In this document: positions 46,221 through 53,650 of the stretch, one piece after another
How positions within the stretch are numbered: the first letter of the stretch is position 1
How the letters are laid out: each line of letters starts with the position of its first letter
Assembly (NCBI RefSeq): GCF_003696315.1
Contig: NZ_RFFN01000007.1
Coordinates: 62,001-126,000 of the forward strand
DNA length: 64,000 nt
Source of the DNA: Pseudomonas songnenensis
GTDB lineage: Bacteria; Pseudomonadota; Gammaproteobacteria; Pseudomonadales; Pseudomonadaceae
Direction of reading: 5' to 3'
Made by a program: the position numbers and the translations under genes
Notes under the pieces: model-generated
Databases searched by the model: none
The model's input: the letters and a program-made list of their open reading frames with translations, nothing else
What the model was told of the DNA's origin: nothing

Positions 46221-46565
46221 ATGAGTACCAGCAAACCCACCACGCCCTACAGCCAGCGCGAGCAGGGCTACCGGGAAAAAGCACTGAAGATGTATCCGTG
46301 GGTCTGCGGGCGTTGCGCCCGGGAGTTTTCCGGCAAGCGCCTGAGTGAACTGACGGTCCATCACAAGGACCACAATCACGACAACAACCCGGAGGATGGC
46401 TCGAACTGGGAGCTGCTCTGCCTGTACTGCCACGACAATGAGCATTCCCGTTACACGGATAACCAGTACCAGGCCGAAGCCCGCCCCGGCAGCGACCTTG
46501 GTCCGAAGGAAACCTTCAAGGCCTTCGCCAACCTGGCCGACCTGCTCAAGGGCAAACAGGGCTGA
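46221..46565 (+). CDS. yajD: HNH endonuclease-fold protein YajD
   Basis: A 114-residue protein matching E. coli YajD (115 aa). The HNH/zinc core is WVCGRCAREFSGKRLSELTVHHKDHNHDNNPEDGSNWELLCLYCHDNEH. It has CxxC...CxxC zinc ligands and the catalytic-type HHxDH...N...H. Biological role not established. GAGGATT precedes the ATG. Confidence 0.9.
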   Translation: MSTSKPTTPYSQREQGYREKALKMYPWVCGRCAREFSGKRLSELTVHHKDHNHDNNPEDGSNWELLCLYCHDNEHSRYTDNQYQAEARPGSDLGPKETFKAFANLADLLKGKQG

Positions 46566-46588
46566 TCGGCCAGCGCTGGCGTTTCAGC

Positions 46589-47020
46589 TTATTTGACCAG
46601 CAGAACCGGGACCGATACCTCATGGATCACCCGGTTCGCCACCGACCCCAGCACCAGCCCGGTGAAGCTGCCCAGGCCGCGGGTGCCCATCACCACCGTG
46701 TCACAACCCAGCCGCTTTACAGCATCGGCGATCTGTTCAGCGACGTTGCCCATGAGCGCATGGGTCTCACAAGTCAGACCCGCGGCCTGCAGTACGGCAG
46801 CCGCCTCGTCGAGAACGGTACGAGCCTTGGCAATCAGGCTGTTGTTCAGTTCGTCGTACATGGCCGCAGTGAAATATTCGCCATAGATGACCGGCTCGTG
46901 CTGGACGTTGACCAAATGCACCTGCAGCGTCATCCCTGTATCCCGCGCCAGATCGACAACGTACTGCAGAGCCCGCTTGGCGTTGTCCGAACCATCGTAT
47001 GCAACCAGAAGCCTGCGCAT
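46589..47020 (-). CDS. Universal stress protein (UspA family)
   Basis: A 143-residue single Usp domain: MRRLLVAYDGSDNAKRALQYVVDLA and DTVVMGTRGLGSFTGLVLGSVANRVIHEVSVPVLLVK hold the ATP-binding G-2x-G-9x-G(S/T) pattern (GTRGLGSFTGLVLGSVA). Cytosolic stress-survival protein. Confidence 0.92.
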   Translation of the reverse strand: MRRLLVAYDGSDNAKRALQYVVDLARDTGMTLQVHLVNVQHEPVIYGEYFTAAMYDELNNSLIAKARTVLDEAAAVLQAAGLTCETHALMGNVAEQIADAVKRLGCDTVVMGTRGLGSFTGLVLGSVANRVIHEVSVPVLLVK

Positions 47021-47156
47021 GTTGCTGTCTCCGCTGTTGTGTGGATTCTCAGCTTAGACCAGCTGCCGCTGAGCTGTCGGCACTGGTTGCACTTGTCTTG
47101 ATCTGGCGCAAACGCGCATCATCGCGCGCCTCTTTCAACAAGCCAGGGTAAGCCTG

Positions 47157-47597
47157 ATGACCTCCGATCAAGAACCGGTGTTCGGCGTCGGTGACGCTTC
47201 TTTCCAGGCCGCCGGCGGCGAGCCCGGACTGCAACGGCTGGTCGCCGACTTCTATCGGGTAATGGACGAATCGCCCCAGGCGACGACGGTTCGCGCCATG
47301 TATCCGGATGACCTGAGCGAAGCGCAAGATCGCCTCGCGAGCTTCCTCAGCGGCTGGCTGGGCGGCCCGAAGCGCTACGCGGAAAAGTACGGTGGCATCA
47401 GCATTCCGCAGTTCCACACCCGCTGGCAGGTGGGCGAAGCCGAGCGGGACGCGTGGCTGTTCTGCATGGAGCAGGCGATTGCCCGTCAGCCCTACACACC
47501 GGCGTTCGCCGAATACCTGTTGCGTCAGTTGCGCGTCCCGGCCGAGCGTATCCGTCAGGTGCAAGCGGCCTGCCCGGCGAGGTCCGGCCATAGCTGA
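47157..47597 (+). CDS. Group II truncated hemoglobin
   Basis: A 146-residue truncated globin of the TrHbO type. Key positions: B10 Tyr (Y33 in DFYRVM), the loop GGPKRYAEKYGG, proximal His F8 (H87, in PQFHTRW) and the group II G8 Trp (W100 in ERDAWLFCM). Such heme proteins bind O2, NO or sulfide. It lies 217 bp upstream of the HAM1-like gene and is probably unrelated to it. Confidence 0.9.
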   Translation: MTSDQEPVFGVGDASFQAAGGEPGLQRLVADFYRVMDESPQATTVRAMYPDDLSEAQDRLASFLSGWLGGPKRYAEKYGGISIPQFHTRWQVGEAERDAWLFCMEQAIARQPYTPAFAEYLLRQLRVPAERIRQVQAACPARSGHS

Positions 47598-47814
47598 GCA
47601 GCAACGTGCCGGCTGAAACCACCGATTAGGCCTGGCGCTGGCCACCCTTCGAACAGGTCATGCCGATTGCGCCAAACACGGGCGCATGAACGCACTGGCT
47701 CGTTCCAGTCATCCGGTCAAAGGCGAACCGAGCCACCCGCCCCGCGTCATACAGACATGGCAGCTGCTGTCGCGGCAGCGCCAGCCCGCCGATCACCCGG
47801 AGTTGGCTCGTCGT

Positions 47815-48363
47815 ATGAAAATCCGCTTTGCGTCCATCAACCAGCAGAAGATCCGCGAGGTCTGCGAGATCCTCGAGCCGAGCGGGATCGAGGTGAAACC
47901 CTTCCCACTGCGTATCGAGGAGCTGCGCACCGAGGACCTCCAGCAACTGGTGAGCGACAAGCTCCTGACGGCTTTCAAACTGATCGGCAAGCCGGTCTTC
48001 GTCGAGCATACCGGGCTGTTCGTCAAAAGCCTCAATGGCTTCCCCGGTGGCCTGACGCAGATATTCTGGGATCGCCTGCAAGCCGAGCGATTCTCGGAGC
48101 TGATCGGGCGACTCGACGATCCTGCGGCAGAAGCACGGACCCTGATCGGCTATTGCGACGGCCGCAAGCGACACTTCTTCGAGGGCATCGTTGCCGGGCG
48201 TATTTCATCGTCCCCTGCAGGTCACGGGGGCTTCGAATGGGACGATGTCTTCATCCCCGATGGGCACAACGAGACGTTCGCGCAACTGGGCAAGCAGAAG
48301 AACGGGCTGTCCATGCGCCGGCGCGCACTGGACGCCTTCGTCACCTTTCTGCGGGAGTCCTGA
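47815..48363 (+). CDS. HAM1/RdgB-fold nucleotide-binding protein (KomB-like), probable immune sensor
   Basis: A 182-residue protein with the HAM1/RdgB (ITPase) fold. Retained: the N-terminal substrate loop ASINQQKIREV (7-12 equals TxNxxK), GHGGFEWDDVF (137-146 equals GxGGFGYDPIF) and KNGLSMRRRA (162-171). Changed: the (D/E)DSGL motif of the enzyme reads VEHTGL (63-68), so the general-base Asp (D69 in E. coli RdgB) is His65, and the base-recognising SHR reads SMR. I infer weak or no catalysis and a nucleotide-sensing role. The SIR2 gene follows after 6 bp with its ribosome site inside this gene's end. HAM1 next to SIR2 is the layout of Kongming KomB-KomC. The start ATG 47815 has a distant GGAG; a longer upstream frame is not homologous. 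Confidence 0.72.
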   Translation: MKIRFASINQQKIREVCEILEPSGIEVKPFPLRIEELRTEDLQQLVSDKLLTAFKLIGKPVFVEHTGLFVKSLNGFPGGLTQIFWDRLQAERFSELIGRLDDPAAEARTLIGYCDGRKRHFFEGIVAGRISSSPAGHGGFEWDDVFIPDGHNETFAQLGKQKNGLSMRRRALDAFVTFLRES

Positions 48364-48369
48364 GTAGCC

Positions 48370-49161
48370 ATGGACCAGCTTCGCGAGGCGTATCGAAACA
48401 ATCGCCTGATTCTGTTCGTCGGCTCAGGCGTTTCCGCCAACATCGGCCTCCCACCCTGGAAGGACCTGATAGACGAAATCGCCGTGCAGCTCGATTACGA
48501 TCCCGAGGTGTTCAACACCTATGGCAATTTCCTTGCACTGGCGGAGTACTACCGGATCAAGAAAGGCAGTATCGGCCCGCTGCGCAGCTGGATGGATCGC
48601 GAATGGCACCGCAACATCGAAATACGAGATTCGGACATCCATCGGCTGATTGTCCGTGGGCGTTTTCCCGCGATCTACACGACCAACTATGACCGCTGGC
48701 TGGAATATGCCCACGAGGCGCATGCGGTCGATTATGTGAAGATCGCCAATGCCAGCGACCTGACCAAGGCGCGCGACGGGGTCAGACAGATCGTGAAGTT
48801 TCATGGGGACTTCGATGATGACGCATCGATCGTGCTCGACGAAACGAGCTACTACCAGCGCCTGCAATTCGAAACGCCGCTGGATATCAAATTGCGTGCT
48901 GACACGCTAAGCAAGGCCGTTCTGTTTATTGGCTACAGCCTGTCGGACACCAATATCCGCTTGCTCTTCCACAAGTTGTCAAAGATATGGAACGAACATG
49001 AAGCACTGGGCGTAAGGCCCATTTCCTACGTCTTTTCCCACAAACCCAATCCGGTACAGGAAGAAGTCTTACGGCAATGGGGCATTCGCATGATTGCATC
49101 CGAAGACGATGAACCCGGCGTCGCGCTGAAGAACTTTCTCCAGCAACTGGTCGAGGGCTGA
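48370..49161 (+). CDS. SIR2-domain protein (KomC-like), probable NADase effector
   Basis: A 263-residue protein that is a single SIR2-like domain. NAD-site motifs are intact: FVGSGVSANIGLPPW (16-30), TTNYD (104-108), catalytic His145 in KFHGD and GYSLSD (188-193). There is no zinc-binding cysteine tetrad of true sirtuins, which fits the prokaryotic SIR2 group that degrades NAD+ in abortive infection (as in DSR, Thoeris ThsA and Kongming). GGGAG and a 6-bp gap from the upstream HAM1-like gene imply co-translation. Codon third positions look more A/T-rich than in neighbouring housekeeping genes, by eye. The immune role is inference. Confidence 0.8.
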   Translation: MDQLREAYRNNRLILFVGSGVSANIGLPPWKDLIDEIAVQLDYDPEVFNTYGNFLALAEYYRIKKGSIGPLRSWMDREWHRNIEIRDSDIHRLIVRGRFPAIYTTNYDRWLEYAHEAHAVDYVKIANASDLTKARDGVRQIVKFHGDFDDDASIVLDETSYYQRLQFETPLDIKLRADTLSKAVLFIGYSLSDTNIRLLFHKLSKIWNEHEALGVRPISYVFSHKPNPVQEEVLRQWGIRMIASEDDEPGVALKNFLQQLVEG

Positions 49162-49243
49162 GCCGTTGACCGGAAACAAGCAAAACGCTTATGGCGGTTA
49201 CTGAGCAGGCGCGATGCCACAATGGGCACCGCGCACGCTTCGA

Positions 49244-49759
49244 TCAGTAATTGAAACCAATACCGATGCTGTAGAGGAACACGCCATCATCATAACGATC
49301 CTGCGCATCGCTGCCGCTCTTGAAGAGGAACTGATATTCCGCCATCGCGGTAATGAAGGTCTTGTCCTGAACCCAATATTTAAAGCCGATCTCCGGTCCC
49401 GCCATGAATGTCTCATCTACGCGATCGCCGTAAACGCCGCCGATGCTCGCGCCAATGAAGGGCCGCGCCTTGCCGGTACCGAAGTGGTAGTCGTAGAACA
49501 CCCGGGTTGACCCGTCGAACTTGACGCTTTCGCCTTCGGTATCACGGGCATTGACGGTCTGCCGAACACCCCATAAAGAAGACTCGCTCAGATACTGGCC
49601 CCAACTTCCCTGTACAGAGAAGATGGTATCGTCGAAGTCTTTATCACTGCTGCCCGCGCCACCCAGGGTAATTTCCTTGTCACCCGTCATTGGAGCTGCT
49701 CCGGCAATAGCCGGCAGCATCGCAGCGATCATCAATGTAGTTTTGAAGAGTCGGTTCAT
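49244..49759 (-). CDS. Outer-membrane beta-barrel protein
   Basis: A 171-residue protein with a signal peptide (MNRLFKTTLMIAAMLPAIAGA) and alternating beta-strands (TIFSVQGSWGQYL, TRVFYDYHFGTG, ARPFIGASIGGVYGD, FLYSIGIGFNY), ending in Phe-Asn-Tyr as outer-membrane proteins do. An eight-stranded OmpW/OmpX-type barrel is likely. GAGGTG precedes the ATG. The AT-rich upstream region holds a possible Fur site. Ligand unknown. Confidence 0.8.
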   Translation of the reverse strand: MNRLFKTTLMIAAMLPAIAGAAPMTGDKEITLGGAGSSDKDFDDTIFSVQGSWGQYLSESSLWGVRQTVNARDTEGESVKFDGSTRVFYDYHFGTGKARPFIGASIGGVYGDRVDETFMAGPEIGFKYWVQDKTFITAMAEYQFLFKSGSDAQDRYDDGVFLYSIGIGFNY

Positions 49760-50022
49760 GACGGCACCTCTATTTATGCTTGTCGGTATACGCATAACAA
49801 TGCGTAGTCCTGAGACAAGCATGTAAAAGCAATGGTTGCCCGAAGAATCGACGAATGACCCATATTTCATGAAAAACAGGAGAAAAATGTTCTAATCCGA
49901 TGATTCTTATCATTTTATGTATACATACAATATCGTCATGACATCATTTTTCGCATGCCCGTGATATTAATTTGCCATTAATCTGGGTGAGATGTAAGTA
50001 CGGAATTCCTTCGCACCCGATA
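49760..50022. other. AT-rich intergenic region with palindromes
   Basis: This 263-bp gap is clearly more AT-rich than the rest of the window, especially 49860-49990. It has ATGATTCTTATCAT (49900-49913, Fur-box-like inverted repeat) and a TATGTATACATA palindrome around 49916-49927. No gene is seen. The barrel gene to the left is transcribed away from it; the symporter to the right ends in it. Confidence 0.5.
49900..49913 (-). promoter_or_regulatory. Possible Fur box
   Basis: ATGATAAGAATCAT on the minus strand has 5-bp inverted arms (ATGAT/ATCAT) like the GATAATGATAATCATTATC-type Fur site. It stands 141 bp upstream of the outer-membrane barrel gene. Match is partial, so this is tentative. Confidence 0.35.
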
Positions 50023-51960
50023 TCAACTAACAACTTCGGCGCGCCCTGGTTGCAACTCAGCTTTATCTTCTTCGTGCTGGTCATCGAAATAACGGCTGAA
50101 CGCCAGATACATCCAGACCGGCATCAAAGCCAGGCCAACTGCGATGCATATCCACGCCAGAAGCGCACTCCCGCCCGGTTGCGGGAATAGCAGCCGCCCT
50201 ACACCAATCAATAGCGTGAAGACGGACAAGGCAGTCACCGCAACCGCAAACAGGCGTGCGCCCAGTGCCTTGATCGAGTCACGACGCGTTACACCGCAGC
50301 GTGTTGCGGTCTTTCCCCAGAAGCCGAACGGGCGAACCCTGCGGTAGAAGCGGTCGAGGGTTTGCTCATCAGTCGGCGGTGTGATGTAGCTGACCAGAAT
50401 CGCGGCGCTGCAGGTCACCAGCGACATGATGCCCAGACGAATCCACTCTCTTTCCGGATCCGTACCGAGAAAGTAGAGCAGCAGCGGCGCCGTGATCAGG
50501 GACGTGACCATTGCGGTCAGCTCCGAGTAGAGGTTGATGCGCTCCCACAGCCAGCGCAGTACCAGCACCGAGCCCATGCCTGCGCCAAATAGCAGTGAGA
50601 TGAACCATGCGGTCTGGATCGAACCAAGGTTCGCCATGATGACCATCGCAATCAGCAGTATCAGCACGTTGGACAAACGGGCCACAAGCACCAGCTCCTT
50701 GTCCTTTGGCTTGCGCTTGAGCAGCTTTGGCGCGACGACGCCACCGTACACATCATTGCTCCAGTAGGAAGCGCCCCAGTTCAGGTGTGTATCGACCGTC
50801 GACGCCAACGCGGCCAACAGGCCCACCAGCATCAGCCCGCGGAATCCCGGCGGCAGCAGCTCATCGATGCCAGTGACGAACAGCGCCTCGCGGGCAGCGG
50901 TGAAGCCCTCCCCGTTCATTTCTTCAGGGCTGAACGGATAGAGCACCAGCAAACCGATGGCGATGGCCAGCCAGAACAGGCTGCGCAGGAAAATCTGCAA
51001 CCAGGTGAACACCAGGCCCGCGATACGCGCTTCGCGATCCGTCGGACACGCCATGCTGCGCTGCGCCAGGTAGCCGGTGCCATCGGAGTTCATCTGGAAC
51101 AGCCACTGCAGCCCGACAATCACCAGGAACGGCATCAGCGCCTCGCCTGCGTTGCTCGGCGGCGCAAACGACAGCATCTTGGCCGCCTGCTCACTGCCGT
51201 AGAGCTCGACGATGCGGTCCGTCAACCCTCCAAGGCCACCCGCGGCATCGACTACGAACCAGGCGTATGCCAGCGTACCGAGCATGGCCACGCTGAACTG
51301 CATTACGTCGGTCTGTACCACCGCACGCAGGCCCCCGGTGATGGAATACATGGCGGTGAAGGCCAGGATCAGCAGTATCGAAATCAGATTGTTGGTGCTG
51401 GTCGTCAGTTGATCGAGCCCGCTGATGCTCTCGCCCAGGCGGATCCCGCTGGATTCGACCGCCCCCAGGATCACCGCGTAGACCCCGCCCGGCAGCCACT
51501 CGTGCCAAGGCAGGAATACTTCGGCGATGCGAATGGCTGCCACCAGCACCATGGCCAGCACGACGCAGTTGATCACCGTGCCGTAGTAGATGGCCTTGAA
51601 CAAGCGCAGCGGGACCACGGCAGGGCCGCTGTAGCGCACACGCGTGAGCTCCGCGTCGGTGAGCACCCCGGCGCGTCGCCAACCCGAAGCGAATACCCAG
51701 GCCAGCAGCAGAAACGCCAGCCCGTAGATCCACAGCCTCCAGAGCGCAAACACACCGGCAGTCGCAACGAGACCGCTGACCAGCAGCGGCGTGTCGGCGG
51801 CGAACTGTGTGGCGGACATCGAAACGCCGGCACGCCAACCCTTGATGGTGCGTCCGGCCAGAAAGTACTCGTCGAGGCTTTGTGATGCCTTGGTGCGCGC
51901 ACGCATCCCCGCCGAAAGGCCGTAAACGATGAATGCAAGCACGATCAGTAGATCCAACAT
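50023..51960 (-). CDS. Sodium:solute symporter (SSS family)
   Basis: A 645-residue inner-membrane symporter with about 14-15 helices: SLDEYFLAGRTIKGWRAGVSMSATQFAADTPLLVSGLVA, TGGLRAVVQTDVMQF, QWLFQMNSDGTGYLAQRSMACPTDREAR and LAALASTVDTHLNWGASYWSNDVY. The core matches the SSS fold; the substrate is not given by sequence. The C-terminal half has extra helices and a charged tail. Start at ATG 51960 after AGGAAT. Confidence 0.9.
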   Translation of the reverse strand: MLDLLIVLAFIVYGLSAGMRARTKASQSLDEYFLAGRTIKGWRAGVSMSATQFAADTPLLVSGLVATAGVFALWRLWIYGLAFLLLAWVFASGWRRAGVLTDAELTRVRYSGPAVVPLRLFKAIYYGTVINCVVLAMVLVAAIRIAEVFLPWHEWLPGGVYAVILGAVESSGIRLGESISGLDQLTTSTNNLISILLILAFTAMYSITGGLRAVVQTDVMQFSVAMLGTLAYAWFVVDAAGGLGGLTDRIVELYGSEQAAKMLSFAPPSNAGEALMPFLVIVGLQWLFQMNSDGTGYLAQRSMACPTDREARIAGLVFTWLQIFLRSLFWLAIAIGLLVLYPFSPEEMNGEGFTAAREALFVTGIDELLPPGFRGLMLVGLLAALASTVDTHLNWGASYWSNDVYGGVVAPKLLKRKPKDKELVLVARLSNVLILLIAMVIMANLGSIQTAWFISLLFGAGMGSVLVLRWLWERINLYSELTAMVTSLITAPLLLYFLGTDPEREWIRLGIMSLVTCSAAILVSYITPPTDEQTLDRFYRRVRPFGFWGKTATRCGVTRRDSIKALGARLFAVAVTALSVFTLLIGVGRLLFPQPGGSALLAWICIAVGLALMPVWMYLAFSRYFDDQHEEDKAELQPGRAEVVS

Positions 51961-52116
51961 CTTGTTATTCCTGTCGTTGGAAGCGCTACAGGTGAGAGCG
52001 CCCAGACGGAAGAAAAGATGCACTGAACGGATGAACGGCATTACTCACGCAGCAGAGGTTCGTCCCCCCCGGGCACAAGCGCTAGACTGGCGGCTTCGAA
52101 AACAGCCGGGATGGCC

Positions 52117-53037
52117 ATGTCCGCTCTTGCCTATTCGCAGCTTCCGAACCACCTGCAGCCCTTGCTGGCGAAGTTCTATCGTGCGCACAACAGCCGTAAC
52201 CGCATACGCTCCGAAGCCATATGTTGGGTAGCGCGGCGTGGCGATATCGTAGGAGGGCTGTGCCTTACACCTGTGGCACAGGGCCATTTTCTGACGGGTC
52301 TGCTGGTAACTCCGCCGGAGCGAAACCGCGGAATCGGCGCGCAGCTGGTGCGCAACGCGGTAGCATCCAGCGCAGGACCGGTCTGGCTGTTCTGCAAACC
52401 CGAGCTTGTGGAGTTCTATTCACGCCTCGGCTTTTCGGTTGCGAACTGCCTGCCTGCCACCCTTGCAGACCGGCTTACGCGTTATCGAAGCAGCAAAACG
52501 CTGATCGCCTTGCAGAACGACCAAAGGATGATGCCAATGCCCAACGCCACCCTGAATATCGCCATCGCATGCCTGCTGGACGACTGCGGGCGCATTTTGG
52601 TGGTACGGAAACGCGGGACCCGCTTCTTCATGCTTCCGGGCGGCAAGGCCGAACTTGGCGAAACACCGCTGCAAACGCTCCGACGCGAGCTGCGAGAGGA
52701 ACTGGATCTGCAGCTAGAAGACGACGACCTCGATCCACTGGGCCACTTTCAGGCGCAAGCCGCCAACGAACCGGATCATCAGGTGGAAGCGGACGTATTC
52801 ATTGCACGGCTGCCCCGCGCAGTGACGGTGCAAGCCGAGCTGGAAGAAATGGCCTGGTTGGAAGCAGCGCCGTGCGAGCGGGATGACATCGCGCCGCTAT
52901 TGCGCGGCCATGTCATGCCAGCCCTCCTGGCACGCATGGCGCAAGCCGAACGCGTGGCCTGCTGCGCTGCGACATCAGATCAAGGCGAGATAGGATCGCT
53001 GGCCGGGAAGGTTTCTTCGATAGCCTCATCGAGCTGA
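52117..53037 (+). CDS. GNAT acetyltransferase - NUDIX hydrolase fusion
   Basis: One continuous frame of about 306 residues joins two domains. The GNAT domain occupies the first 135 residues (GHFLTGLLVTPPERNRGIGAQLVRNAVA is the acetyl-CoA site; ends FYSRLGFSVANCLPA). The NUDIX domain follows from about 145 (TLNIAIACLLDDCGRILVV; Nudix box starting GGKAELGETPLQTLRRELREEL). The linker (RMMPMPN) contains Met codons, so the NUDIX part could also start on its own. ATG 52111 is an alternative start. The 3' end overlaps an antisense small gene. Substrates unknown. Confidence 0.82.
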   Translation: MSALAYSQLPNHLQPLLAKFYRAHNSRNRIRSEAICWVARRGDIVGGLCLTPVAQGHFLTGLLVTPPERNRGIGAQLVRNAVASSAGPVWLFCKPELVEFYSRLGFSVANCLPATLADRLTRYRSSKTLIALQNDQRMMPMPNATLNIAIACLLDDCGRILVVRKRGTRFFMLPGGKAELGETPLQTLRRELREELDLQLEDDDLDPLGHFQAQAANEPDHQVEADVFIARLPRAVTVQAELEEMAWLEAAPCERDDIAPLLRGHVMPALLARMAQAERVACCAATSDQGEIGSLAGKVSSIASSS

Positions 53038-53117
53038 TCTTCATCAGCCTCGTCCGGCCGACGGGCCACGTCATCGCGATCTTCGGGTGACGGGTCGTTA
53101 TGCTGGTCGCCATTCAT
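52980..53117 (-). CDS. Small acidic conserved protein with ETFPASDPIS motif (45 aa)
   Basis: A 45-residue acidic ORF with GGAG upstream of ATG 53117. The C-terminus DQLDEAIEETFPASDPISP is a motif shared by a family of short proteins in proteobacteria, which supports it as a real gene. The last 58 bases overlap the end of the GNAT-NUDIX gene in antisense. It follows rsmZ in the same direction. Function unknown. Confidence 0.75.
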   Translation of the reverse strand: MNGDQHNDPSPEDRDDVARRPDEADEDQLDEAIEETFPASDPISP

Positions 53118-53195
53118 TTTTTCGTTCTCCGCTGATGGATTCCATTCCTTAGGCCGTGCCCCGACCACTCGGTTCAGCGAGACTTTTTTACAGGC

Positions 53196-53223
53196 AAAAA
53201 AAGGGGCGGGTTTGACCCCGCCC
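53196..53223 (-). terminator. Rho-independent terminator of rsmZ
   Basis: Read on the minus strand, GGGCGGG (53223-53217), a 6-base loop, CCCGCCC (53210-53204) and then CTTTTTTT (53203-53196): a textbook intrinsic terminator. Confidence 0.92.
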
Positions 53224-53328
53224 GCCTCCGTCCTTGTTCCCTGTATCCCTTCTCATCGTCCTGGATGACACCGCTTCCTGCGATGGTCCCTGACCTTCGT
53301 CCTGAAGGCCGTGCTAATCCCTGAGCAC
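53196..53328 (-). ncRNA. rsmZ: RsmZ regulatory small RNA
   Basis: The minus strand between about 53328 and the terminator encodes a short RNA with nine GGA motifs, most as AGGA or AGGGA in predicted loops (for example TCAGGGACC, CCAGGACGA, AAGGGATAC, CAGGGAAC). There is no ORF. This repeat content and the site just downstream of rpoS are the hallmarks of RsmZ of pseudomonads, which sequesters the translational repressor RsmA/CsrA. An exact GacA box stands about 175 bp upstream. The 5' end is estimated from the AATATC-like -10 region and is not precise. Confidence 0.88.
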
Positions 53329-53499
53329 GGGTGCGATATTAATGATTGGCCGCTGACCAGCAACTGGCGCCTATCCGCACTGGACTGTGCAGCCTACCGC
53401 AGGAAAAATTTAAAGTTCTTTTTTATCAGTCACTTAGATAGGGAAAAAACAGAGATCGCCCAGCGCCGCGGCTAGTTTGAGAGCTTTGCTTACAGTGCT

Positions 53500-53517
53500 T
53501 GTAAGTAAATGCTTACA
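53500..53517 (-). promoter_or_regulatory. GacA box (upstream activating sequence of rsmZ)
   Basis: TGTAAGTAAATGCTTACA on the plus strand equals TGTAAG-CATTTA-CTTACA read toward rsmZ, an exact match to the TGTAAG-N6-CTTACA consensus bound by the response regulator GacA. It lies about 175 bp before the RNA start, the usual distance. A partly overlapping second palindrome CTTACA...TGTAAG starts at 53489. Confidence 0.9.
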
Positions 53518-53617
53518 GCCGAAGAGGCGAATACGGAGAATGGGCAAAAACGGATTAATTCAATGGATCGACCATTGGGGCAGGCGCGACAGTAATTCTC
53601 TACTGTGGAGCGGAGGT

Positions 53618-53644
53618 GTCGGGCCTGGCAGCACCAAGCCCGAC
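53618..53644 (-). terminator. Probable rpoS terminator hairpin
   Basis: GTCGGGC (53618-53624) pairs with GCCCGAC (53638-53644), with further internal TGG/CCA pairing, 7 bp beyond the rpoS stop codon. No strong T run. Confidence 0.5.
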
Positions 53645-53650
53645 GGTACT

